Origin: Plakobranchus ocellatus
Lineage: Eukaryota > Mollusca > Gastropoda > Plakobranchidae
Assembly: GCA_019648995.1 (NCBI GenBank)
Contig: BLXT01002372.1
Span: forward strand, 1,827,976-1,867,279
Direction: 5' to 3'
Length of the DNA stretch: 39,304 nt
This document shows, piece by piece, positions 9,901 through 18,140 of this stretch; positions within the stretch are counted from its first letter, which is position 1, and the number at the start of each line of letters is the position of its first letter. The position numbers and the translations under genes are program-made. A model generated the notes under the pieces. That model did no database searches and was not told the DNA's origin. It saw nothing but the letters and a program-made list of their open reading frames with translations.

Positions 9901-12900
9901 GGAATCAGAAAGAGTTTCTTTTTTTTACCCGACAGAGATAAAAAAGAAATTAGAATGAAAAAACAAATTAAAAAGAAAAAAAAAAAAAACACATTGTAAC
10001 ATACTGCAAATAATTTTATCCAAAATTGTTGAAAGCAACCAAACATTTGCTTTGGTTTAAAGAAAATTGCACCAGATGCAAGGCAAAAATAAAAAAGTTT
10101 CAGTATCAGAAATCTTAGAATATGAAATGTAAACCTTCCTTCCTGTTGTTGTTGCTATTGTTGTTGTTACAGTCTCCCTTTGAAGGTGCTTACTATCCCA
10201 GAATATATAGGATTCTTCTAATTTTCGTTTCTCACCACAGAATCCTCTTAACAAGCTAACTCCTCAATTTTGACATGGACACACTTGTTTTTTTTTCTTT
10301 TAGCAAGACCTCAAGCCTGTGTCTGTCATAGATCTCCTCCACCCAATGTTGATTCGTAGATCAAATAAAACAATTTTTCTTTGGTTACCCTTGGAATTAC
10401 TATGTTGTTATTAAACAAAGAGAATTAACACGCTTTTTCCTGCATGCATGCAGCCTCATTGCATTCATTTAGTCCTTTCTGTGCTTTGCCTTCGTCTCTT
10501 TGTCTTTGTTTTTAGTGTTCATTTCAAATTCTTGCCCTTTTTTTCATTTTCTTGCTGTCGATCTTTTTTTTTTTCCCTCTTCTCACTTTCCTTCCCCTCT
10601 CTCCTTTCTGTTTCCCCTCCTTCCTTATTTTTAACCATCTCTATACCCGCATTATTCTATATCTCTCTTTTCCTCTCTCGGTTGCTCTCTCATGCCTTAC
10701 TCTCCTTCTTATTTTCTTTTCCCAGTTCCCAATAAGTCTGTTGCTTTTTTTTTTTTAAACCCTCCTTTGTTAATCATGTTCTTTGCATAGTTTGTGTCTT
10801 TTGATCCATCACCACAATAAGCATTACAGCCACCATCACTGTCACTGGCTCTATTATGACGACTACTACCACTACTACTGGCAACCACCTCTACCAAAAT
10901 CACAACTGCTTCCTAAACTCCTGCCACTGTTACTATCATTCCTACCACTGCTGCTCTTGACTATATACTAAAAAGAAGTGAAGTGAGTCTCATGCTTGGT
11001 CCAAGAATCAGGGAACCAGGATAAGAGCCCTAAATGTACTTGGCATAAGGCACTCTGAGGTTATTTACCATTGCTTTCCTTGTTGCCTTTACTTTTGCTG
11101 CTTCTTAAGACTAGAGCCCTGGCTACCTATTTAGTAATTGGTGGACAAAGGAGCAATGAAAATTTGTCTTGGCCCAGACTGATTCAAACAATGGACCTCT
11201 CATGAGGTAGTCTCATACCAATACTACCAACATCAGATAAGCCAGCATTCCTCAATTCTGTCTTCTCTTCTCAGCTCTTTTTTCTCGTTTTCGTTCATTC
11301 CCTTTTCTGTCTTTCTTTCTCTTTTCCATTGTTCTTCTGTGTTGTCTTTTTTTTTTTATTAGTTGATCTTCTTGTTCCATTCTTATGCAACCATGTCTAA
11401 ACATTCTAATATTAAGTGTGTGTAAATGTTGCCTTGTGTAGTTGAAATCGCCTGATTTTTGTCTCTGTGATCCCTGAAAACTTATGCTCAAGATCTGTGA
11501 AACAAAACTCATCCATCTGTACTTTGTTTCGTACAGGCACTGGATCGAATCCCTCTCGTTCGTGCCATTATCAACCTGATTGTTGACTTCATGAGGGAAC
11601 GAGTTGTCAACTGGATAATTGAACGAGGTGGATGGGTAAGATCTTGTTTTTTTTCTTTTTGTTTGCTTTTTAAAAACTTTTTTAATGCAAAGAGAAACAT
11701 TATAAAAGAACAATATTTTGGTATTTTACTATCTTTGCTGCTATTATGATCATATAAACGCAGAAGTGTTTAAGAGCATAAGTCACAGGTGAAAATTTCT
11801 GAAGTTCTGGCTTGTTGTTAAAGATTTTATAGAATTAGTAATGATAAAATATTTGCTCTTGTATTTCTTTAACCCTTTTGTATTGATTTATTATGATCCA
11901 AGATATACAGTAGAAACTTCTAAAGCCGAAATCCGATTATTTGAATTTCTAATTAATCGAAGTATTCCCAATCTGGGTTTGTTTTTCTTCTTTGGCTTTG
12001 TTAAGTTTGAATTCATATTTGAAGTCCACAAATGAGAAAAAAATTGGTTTCCTTTTGCCATCCCCAAAACAGTGCTGGCATACTCCAGTTGTGCCATTAA
12101 CAATGTAAGAGAGGAGAGGGGTCAAACAGTGTGAGGGGAGTGAACTGGGATGCCTCATGTAGATTTAATAATTAGTGATGTTCTGTGGCCCCTAACTTTG
12201 CCCCCTTTAATGATTCAAAGTTTTGGTCCATTCCCTGCTACTGTATATTACAAGGTTTCACTGTAATTTCATATGGTCTCACCAAACAAGAAAGTGAAGA
12301 ATAAAATAAACAATCCTAAGAAATTATAAATAGGACAAAACCAAATGGGAAGCAATTTGTAGAAGATTCAAGCAAGGCTGACATGAGTGGGTAATTTCCA
12401 TATGGAGGCAAAAAGTAGGTATTAATGTGAAGAAAAAAAAGCAAAATCATTTTACAGGATTCGGCAAAGTCTAAAAATTTCTTAGTACAATAAAGGAAAG
12501 CTTAATTTTTAAGGGAAAATTTTTGTAGAGAAGATAACTTTTGAGAAGCATTGGAGGCTTAGACAGATACATAGATTAACATAGATCTTTAAACACTCCA
12601 GCTCCTGGTCACACAGAAAACCTGCCTTCAGCGCCTGCCATTGTCACGTAATGTGAAGATTTTAATATTTGTTCAATATAAAGAAGACAGAAAGGAAATG
12701 GATTTTCATTTGCAGCCTTCATGTTCAAATAAACACTGCAGGCTAAGAATTAAGTTAAAATACTATGTTTTTTTTCTTAAATGAATTTTGTTTCAGGGTG
12801 ATACATATTGAAAAATGCAAAGCTTTTGTTTGGTAATAAGCTGATTAAGCTCACTGAGAAAAATTGTTGACTAAGATAAGACATAGTGCATATTTTGATT

Positions 12901-13298
12901 CCAGAAATCCTTATCATGTTGTATTGACAGTTTAAGATAATTTAAGTGATTAAAAATTCATCATACGTTGAAAAAAAGAAAATGAATTAAAAAGATGAAA
13001 CCTCTTTATATATGTGAATTGGAATTCCAGGGAGTTTGTAACTCCTCTCATTTTTTAATTTTAATTTTTTTGTTTTGTTTTGTTTTTTTTTCTTTCCTTT
13101 GAGAACATCATAGGATAAATCAGTATATATATATCTATGTACATATAAAGAATATACAAAGCTTAAATGTCCAGGAACATTTCATTGCAGGAGGCCATCC
13201 GTGAGTACTTTGGCAGCTCTCAAGCCCAGATTGGGGCTGTGTGTGGTCTTGCACTGCTGGCCATTGGTGGCGTCTTCATTTACAAGAAATACTTATGA
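3934..13298 (+). CDS. BAX: BAX, pro-apoptotic Bcl-2 family effector (six coding exons, whole gene span)
   Basis: CDS = join(3934..3973, 7538..7696, 8618..8702, 9645..9780, 11537..11635, 13191..13298). It is 627 nt and encodes 208 aa; human BAX has 192. Residues 24-45 form an N-terminal helix 1 region (QGRYLLNDFIHGRL). BH3 is at 76-88 (IGRAIRFIGDDLD, with the invariant GD and flanking hydrophobics). BH1 is at 120-139 (NWGRVVALFYFAYK). BH2 is at 166-180 (WIIERGGWEAIREYF). A hydrophobic tail anchor spans about 187-203 and is followed by YKKYL. BH1 FNWGRVVALFYFA is nearly identical to vertebrate BAX and unlike BAK, so BAX is preferred. Family knowledge: activated BAX oligomerises in the mitochondrial outer membrane and releases cytochrome c. 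The six-exon layout, with a tiny first exon ending in Gly codons, resembles vertebrate BAX. Intron 2 uses a GC donor. Confidence 0.95.
4061..4079. repeat. (AGATCT)n short tandem repeat
   Basis: Three consecutive AGATCT units, just inside BAX intron 1. It belongs to the hexamer signature seen across the left part of the window. Confidence 0.85.
4649..4787 (-). repeat. Interspersed repeat, copy 2 (inverted relative to 634-778)
   Basis: The reverse complement shares AAGGCAATTTTAGTTAAGTGG, CAAATAATTTTTTCCAAAAAC and AATCACCTCAGATAACAAT-type blocks with 634-778, in the same order. The similarity may extend to about 4830. It is non-coding and lies in BAX intron 1. Confidence 0.55.
5297..5396. repeat. 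TCTAGA-rich imperfect repeat
   Basis: AATCTAGAACTAGAACTAGG and GATCTAAACTAGGTCTAGAT are followed by ATTAGATCTAGAGC. Two half-copies carry a shared core, CTAGGTCTA(A/G)AT..GCATTT, at about 5313-5335 and 5355-5376. It looks like a local duplication inside the hexamer-rich DNA. Confidence 0.6.
6275..6420 (+). repeat. Dispersed repeat family, copy 2 (partner at 2657-2790)
   Basis: GAATCTTTCAAACATAAC is followed by AATGTTTTGGCAAACCCTTCC and a later TATATTCCAAAT. These are collinear with 2657-2790, with substitutions and small indels. Non-coding. Confidence 0.45.
7538..7696 (+). CDS. BAX: BAX coding exon 2 (residues 14-66 and first base of 67)
   Basis: This exon encodes D-MIPGSRQRQLTVDDV, then the helix 1 segment QGRYLLNDFIHGRL, then a loop (IENVPGMDVLQEPGTPR). 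The acceptor TTTACCCAG precedes it. It ends AGAG|GCAAGT. A GC donor here keeps the frame into exon 3 (G + GT = Gly67). Using the nearby GT at 7701-7702 instead would shift the frame and hit a stop in exon 3. Confidence 0.88.
7697..8617 (+). other. BAX intron 2, GC-AG type
   Basis: The donor is GCAAGT (7697-7702), which matches the strict consensus of GC donors (AG|GCAAGT). The acceptor is CTTTTTTCAG (to 8617). The intron contains an (AT)n run at 7776-7797 and poly-T tracts. No other coding content is seen. Confidence 0.85.
7776..7797. repeat. (AT)n microsatellite
   Basis: An alternating TA run of about 22 bases in BAX intron 2. It is preceded by ATTAAATATAT, as is the similar run at 17846-17866. 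Confidence 0.9.
8618..8702 (+). CDS. BAX: BAX coding exon 3 (BH3 domain, residues 67-95)
   Basis: It encodes PPMEHIREIGRAIRFIGDD followed by LDKDQRLQE. The BH3 core fits the family pattern h-x-x-x-h-x-x-h-G-D-x-h-D, with Ile76, Ile80, Ile83, Gly84, Asp85, Leu87 and Asp88. BH3 is the helix through which BAX is activated and dimerises. The acceptor is TTTTTTCAG and the donor AAGA|GTAAGA, in phase 2. Confidence 0.93.
8703..9644 (+). other. BAX intron 3 (0.94 kb)
   Basis: GT-AG intron: donor GTAAGA, acceptor TTATTTCACAAAAG. It is ordinary AT-rich sequence; I see no gene or clear repeat in it. Confidence 0.85.
9645..9780 (+). CDS. BAX: BAX coding exon 4 (BH1 domain, residues 95-140)
   Basis: It encodes LISKVPPEAERQVFLNVAEN, then IFEDGIFNWGRVVALFYFAY, then KVCVK. 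DG-x-x-NWGRVVALFYFA is the BH1 signature and is almost unchanged from vertebrate BAX. It contains the Asn-Trp-Gly-Arg groove that binds BH3 helices. The donor AAG|GTGAGT is a strong consensus and the exon ends in phase 0. Confidence 0.96.
9781..11536 (+). other. BAX intron 4 (1.76 kb)
   Basis: GT-AG intron: donor GTGAGT, acceptor TTTCGTACAG. It contains a GTT-rich patch (about 10143-10169), a strongly pyrimidine-biased stretch (about 10545-10760) and ACC/ACT trinucleotide-rich DNA (about 10802-10965). At about 11096-11203 there is a possible degraded SINE. Apparent proteins rich in Ser/Phe/Leu here are artefacts of the pyrimidine tract. Confidence 0.8.
11096..11203 (+). repeat. Possible tRNA-derived SINE fragment
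   Basis: TTAGTAATTGGTGG (about 11129-11142) resembles a pol III A box. TGATTCAAACAATGG, about 40 bases downstream, resembles a degraded B box (GGTTCAAAT). The spacing is tRNA-like, but no clean cloverleaf forms and no second copy is seen in the window. Speculative. Confidence 0.22.
11537..11635 (+). CDS. BAX: BAX coding exon 5 (residues 141-173, start of BH2)
   Basis: It encodes ALDRIPLVRAIINLIVDFMR then ERVVNWIIERGGW: the helix 6-7 hydrophobic pair and the first half of BH2. It is in phase 0 at both ends (33 codons exactly). The acceptor is TTTCGTACAG and the donor TGG|GTAAGA. Confidence 0.96.
11636..13190 (+). other. BAX intron 5 (1.56 kb)
   Basis: GT-AG intron: donor GTAAGA, acceptor TTTCATTGCAG. 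It hosts the pogo-like element at 11908-12263. The rest is AT-rich with poly-T/poly-A tracts, and nothing else is recognised. Confidence 0.85.
11908..12263. mobile_element. pogo/Tigger-like MITE (356 bp)
   Basis: The left end begins CAGTAGAAACTTCTAA. The reverse complement of the right end begins CAGTGAAACCTTGTAA. These are matching terminal inverted repeats with one gap and two or three substitutions. TA flanks both ends (11906-11907 and 12264-12265), the target duplication of Tc1/mariner-pogo elements. CAGT(A)GAAACCTC-type termini and the subterminal GAAATCCGATTATTTGAAT are characteristic of pogo/Tigger. The interior has no transposase, so it is non-autonomous. Confidence 0.6.
13191..13298 (+). 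CDS. BAX: BAX coding exon 6 (end of BH2 and membrane anchor, residues 174-208)
   Basis: It encodes EAIREYFGSSQAQ, then the hydrophobic stretch IGAVCGLALLAIGGVFI, then YKKYL and TGA. The short basic tail after the hydrophobic helix is typical of mitochondrial tail-anchored Bcl-2 proteins, which sit in the outer mitochondrial membrane. The acceptor TTTCATTGCAG is strong. Confidence 0.95.
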   Translation, partial: EAIREYFGSSQAQIGAVCGLALLAIGGVFIYKKYL

Positions 13299-14939
13299 TT
13301 ATATTTTTAAATAATTTTAGTTAGCATGTCAGTGGATGCTTGTGACAGAGATTATTAACATTGGAATGTTTTTTTTAAACTATGTGTGTTGATAGAATGT
13401 ATTGCATGGTTTATATGATACTCGAAGGTTTATTTATGTTATCATGTCCATAAAGGATCATTGATAATTTCCACGTGTGTGTGTGTGTGCCTGGGAAATC
13501 GACCCAAATGTTGACAGAAAGCCTTTTGAGATATGTGAATAGGTCATTGGAAACTTAAAATGCTATCATCTACAATATTAAAATTGTCCAAATTGTTATC
13601 ATGTCAAAAAAAGTTTTGGTCAAGTTTAATCTGCTTTTAACGTGGAAAAGAAGGGTGAGATCAATTGTTGGTTATTAAATTGCTCATGGTTTAAAACAAG
13701 CCTTTACTGCACAAAAATTTGCTCCTCTTATTGACTCAGAGGAATTGAGTCTGTGAGATGATTTTATTTAAATACATATAAGTTGCTTTCTTGTCCTACT
13801 CTGTTTTTTATATTGTTTTGGTCAACTGCTTTTGTCTTTTAAACTCTAAAACAAAACAAAAAACTTAATCCAATGAAAAATCTGCCTTTTGGCATGTTGC
13901 TAATTTAGATCTGGTGCAGGGTCAAGAGTCGGATGCACATAACATTTTTTCTTAGTTTTATTGTACATTGAAGTGCATATTTTCAGATAAATTTATTTTT
14001 GGGATATCTTAAAGTAAAATGAAGGAATGCAATAAGTGTGTTTATAATGTTTTATCTTGTCATTTAGAGCTCTCAAACTTGAAGTTGGTTTCTCAAGTTC
14101 TGATTTAGGTTATGTCGGTGCGAAGGCACATGCACATCTTCTAATATAATGTGTTTATGGCACTATATTCAAATATTTCTTAATACTATCATACTTTGTG
14201 AATTATCATTTAAAATTGTTAGTTTTTATTTATTCCTTTTAACAACTGTTTGTCTTTGTTGATGGTTCATTCATTTGCATATGGGCTTATATGCTTGCTT
14301 GATAGTCTCAAAATTGTATGAAATTCTCTCCACTCTATCGTTACATTATCTGTTTGTTCCTCTGTAAATAATTGTACATGCATTTTTCATTTGCCTAAGC
14401 ACAGTGAACGTAAAGTACAAGTATATGGACAGGCCAGGAAATCAGCGTTAGTTTTAATTGAGGAACTTCGTTTGGAGTTATTGTTATAAAAAATGACATG
14501 CCACATGTAATTTCTGGGTGATGAAGGAAGCACTTCTTATTTATTTATTTAATTACAACCCATAAGAGCAAAACAGATGTATGGGACAATAATATTGCAG
14601 AAGAAATGTAATTGTTAGAAATCAGAAATGGTTTTACATTTTGTTTTGTCTATGTCACCACATGTGATGAGTTTGCCATATTTATGATTTTGACTAGTGA
14701 TAACTGTTAAAGTCATTATGTGATAAATTTTTGCTTTTTGTTGTTGTTAGTTTGAGATTGGAAAAGGTAAATAATATTTGAAGTGCAAATTAACGTATGC
14801 TAATGTCAGTAAAAATATAGGTAGCACAAAGCATAGTATACAACTTATAGCTTAAATACAAAATGTGATAGCTTTAACCATCTGGCATTTGCCACAACAG
14901 CACATGGGTGAAAATTGCTGCAGTAGTATTATGGTACAA

Positions 14940-15285
14940 GTAAAAAATACCACACTCGTAGAAACATATAAATAAGTTTAAAGATCGTGAAGATGCCATA
15001 GTGGTTGAAGGAGATGAAAATAAAACAGTAAAAGAATACAAACAACAACTCAGATTTATTTGATTAAATTAAACAACACAATGGTTACGTACAGACATTT
15101 CACCCTTTACACTTTATATTTTTTGGTATTTTATTTGTGATTGTCATTTTTTATTTGCTAAAGCCTAAAGGGCGAAACATTTCACGTATCGTCTTTGTTG
15201 TTGAATTTGTTCAAATATGTTTGAATTGGTGGTGGGACTCTTTGACTTTAATTGTATTATGGGAGTGACAATTACTAAATAACTC
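14940..15285 (+). repeat. Dispersed repeat, copy A, with hairpin-GGCGAAAC motif
   Basis: Collinear with 17745-18140. Shared blocks are AGAAACATATAAATAAGTTTAA, GTGGTTGAAGGA and ATTTGTGATTGTCATTTTTT/ATTTGTGATCGTCATTTTTT. Both also carry a 24-base motif ending GGGCGAAAC (15155-15178 here), then TTGTTG.TT.AATTTGTTC. The motif forms a GCC/GGC hairpin directly before GAAAC. That layout resembles helix II of a hammerhead ribozyme, as found in Penelope-like elements. The rest of the core is degenerate here. Family assignment is inference. Confidence 0.6.
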
Positions 15286-16663
15286 CATTTTATATCATAA
15301 ATTAAACCTTTAACTTTTAGGGGAGACTTGAAAACAAAATTATCAGATCTCCAGCGACTTGTACGTTAAAAGGTTTACTGTAATCAAAGTTTATAAAGTA
15401 AAAGCTTTTTCTTTCTTTTTTTTTTTTTTTGCTTTGTCTTGCGAGCATCATGGGACTATGCATCTCTTTTCCTTTACAGTGGCAGAGGTAAAAAAACTAA
15501 GATTTGTAGAACTGTAGTGTCGCCACATAATCTGATGTTTAGGAAAATATCAGAACAGCAGATATGATTTTTAGCATTTAGGATCCAACTTTTTTTCATC
15601 AGTTTAGTGCAAGCTTGGCAAATGCTAATACCATTTATGTCTGCAGGATGTTGGTGTTGAGTCTTACATAGGAAACTTCTTTCATTCTCCTTTTCTCTTT
15701 TAAAATAAGTTTGTGACAAAGTGACTTTGAATATCAGGAAGTTGACGCGAGAGTGTATATTCTTAAAAAATTCTACATGTCCTTGTAGTCTTTTTAGGAC
15801 AAGAGAATGATCTGTTTTCCTCATTTTCCCTACCTTATTCATTGGTCAAAAGGAAACATGGAGCGTGTAGCGATATGTTATTATGTTGAAAAAACCAATC
15901 ATAATGAGTCAGGAATGGCATACAACAATTTTTAAAGACAAACATTTACAAAACATCGTACTTATTTTTTTTTGTTTTTTAAGGATGCAATCAGCAATCA
16001 CTAGCTTTGTGTAAAGCAATCTCCTGTACAGTTCTCTTTAAGGTTCAGCAAATAAAATTCAGTTTTAAAATTTTTACTGTTCATCAGAACTTATTTAGAA
16101 TGGTTCAGTTAGTACATTTCAGAAGCTTTTAATGTTTCTGCTTTGCCACCTACAGTCTAACGTTGGTTGTTTCAGTTTGATATTGCATAAGCACAAGATA
16201 TACTACATAAGAGAAAGGCTGTAAGGTAAGTGAGATGATTGGCAACCTTCTCGAAAGTATAATTTAGACATGATACCAATTTTAATGTTTTGAAACTGAA
16301 GTTTCATTCCAAATTTTGATTCCATCTTTCAAAGTACCCCGCTCAAATGTATCAGTACCTTCTTGTTAATTACATTTATTTTTCACATTCTTGTAATATG
16401 ATTTTATTTTTCTGTGTTGGATTTTTTTAAAGAAGAAAGCTTCTGTGAAGCTTATGGTGCCAAATTGTTTTCCATAAAAATATTTGGCTTTCTGTTTATG
16501 TAGATTTTATACATGCAGTTTGATACCATACCATAATTGCAGAGTCTCATTTGTGGTTTGCTTTTGTACAACTTTGCAAGTTGGAACTGAAAGCAGAAGC
16601 TCTTTTTGAAAATTTTGTTTGTATATGAAATGTTCAGGAGGCAGATGTGAATGTTTGTATGGA

Positions 16664-16669
16664 AATAAA
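16664..16669 (+). other. BAX: Candidate polyadenylation signal for BAX
   Basis: AATAAA with GT/T-rich sequence 50-70 bases downstream. It is the most plausible of several AATAAA hexamers after the stop codon. In AT-rich DNA such hexamers arise by chance, so this is tentative. Confidence 0.35.
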
Positions 16670-17744
16670 ATTTTCACTTGAATGGCACCCCATAGTTATA
16701 TTCTTACTTTGAAGTAAGCCTGGTTTTGTCATTATTTTTTTATTCCATGCTTTTTCCAAAGCTTTGTCCCAATTCTTAAAACATTTTTTATTTTGTTTTG
16801 GTTTTTTTTGGCTAGATTTTCCCAGTGCCAGTCAGCTCCTTCTTTAGGTGCTTTGTCTGGAACAGACATTGGTAACTTATGTTTCTCTGCTCAAACCTAT
16901 TCTCCTTTAATTTCATCAAGGTTTTGTTGCTACTCTAAATGCCCATGACTGAAGACTTTCAATACAAGTCAGTCAACCTAGTTTTCCATTTTTAAGTGTT
17001 TAAATAGTAAAAAAAAGTTTATACAAATGTATACATAACAGTTATGGAAAATATAGAGTATTCAATTAAGATGTTTCAGATAATCTAAATTTCTAACTGT
17101 GACAAATATTAACACATGGATGGTGAGACTGTTCAATACCACATATAAGCAAAGCTGACTTACCCTGCCACAGTCTAAAATTGGTTGGAGAGTTCTGGCA
17201 TAACTTAAAAATTATTTTTCTTGAAAATGTTATATATGACATTAAACTCATTAAGACTGGTGTTGAGACATTTTCTTGATAAAGCATAAGCAGTCTCAAT
17301 TACTAAATGAGTTCTATCAATGATATTTAGTATGATGTCCGCCAAAAGAAAAAGCATACAATCTTGAAAAAATTTCCCTATCTAAAGAAATTACAAGTTT
17401 GCATATCCTGGCAAAGATTTAGTATATAACTCTCTCATTTTTATCAAGTTTAAGTTCACACAGGGCAGGGCAAAAGATACATGGAGGAAGTCACTCAGTC
17501 AGAGGACAATGAATTGATGAAGTCTGATAAAAGATAGGGTGAAGCCCAATAGCTAATGCATAACTAGGTGGAATGGCTAAAATAAGTAACATTTTTTTGT
17601 GCTATAGGCTCCAGATAGGATAACATATATGGTTAGAAAAGAAAAATATCAGATTTTTATTATTAATGTTTCTTTATTTCAAATGTGAAAAGAATTGTCA
17701 CATATATGGACTAGTTGAAAAAGTTTTTAACCATTAGAAATTAG

Positions 17745-18140
17745 AAGTAAAAAAGTATACAAATACTGCACTCCCAGAAACATATAAATAAGTTTAAGGA
17801 TTCTGAAAATGCAATTGTGGTTGAAGGAAATAAAACAAATATTAAATATATATATATATATATATACACACATTTTTTTTCACACCTTATAAGAATGCTT
17901 TTCATTATCAGGTTTTTTCATATGAAATAACGATCTTCAAACATTAAGCTTATATTTTATGTCATGATTCTTTGCTTAGAGAGTATCTGTGGTATCTTAT
18001 TTGTGATCGTCATTTTTTTTTTTCTTGATAAAGTCTTATGGGCGAAACATTGTTAAAATATACTCTGTTGTTTAATTTGTTCTTATTTGAGTTGGCGGTT
18101 GTATTCTTTTACTGTATTTAACCATTAGTAAATGAGTTAC
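17745..18140 (+). repeat. Dispersed repeat, copy B, with hairpin-GGCGAAAC motif
   Basis: Direct-orientation partner of 14940-15285, about 2.8 kb away. The motif at 18025-18048 reads TTGATAAAGTCTTATGGGCGAAAC. Its GTC/GGC hairpin differs from copy A (GCC/GGC) by one base in a paired position, and pairing is kept as a G-U wobble. Compared with the hammerhead core CTGATGA...GAAA, this copy has two changes in the first block, so it would be inactive. A TA microsatellite sits inside it. Confidence 0.6.
17846..17866. repeat. (AT)n microsatellite
   Basis: An alternating TA run inside dispersed repeat copy B, absent from copy A. It is therefore a length change within the repeat family. Confidence 0.9.

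Larger units (their letters stand above)
13299..16690 (+). other. Probable BAX 3' UTR (3.4 kb, end uncertain)
   Basis: No coding exon is seen downstream of the BAX stop on this strand. AATAAA occurs at 15019-15024 (inside a repeat), 16051-16056 and 16664-16669. The last is followed by a GT/T-rich stretch (CCTGGTTTTGTCATTATTTTTTT), which fits a cleavage site. A (GT)n run lies at about 13474-13488. The 122-codon minus-strand frame at 15474-15842 has no recognisable domain and is not called. Confidence 0.45.

Noticed and set aside
10448..10971. Plus-strand frames rich in Ser, Phe, Leu or His/Tyr
   Set aside because: Produced by pyrimidine-rich and ACC/ACT trinucleotide tracts in BAX intron 4.
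11252..11713. 153-codon minus-strand frame with a basic C-terminal stretch, opposite BAX exon 5
   Set aside because: It overlaps the well-supported BAX exon 5 on the other strand, and its basic tail comes from a pyrimidine tract (KRKKDRKGNE-type composition). No domain.
15474..15842. 122-codon minus-strand frame in the probable BAX 3' UTR
   Set aside because: No recognisable domain, no clear splice partners, AT-driven composition.
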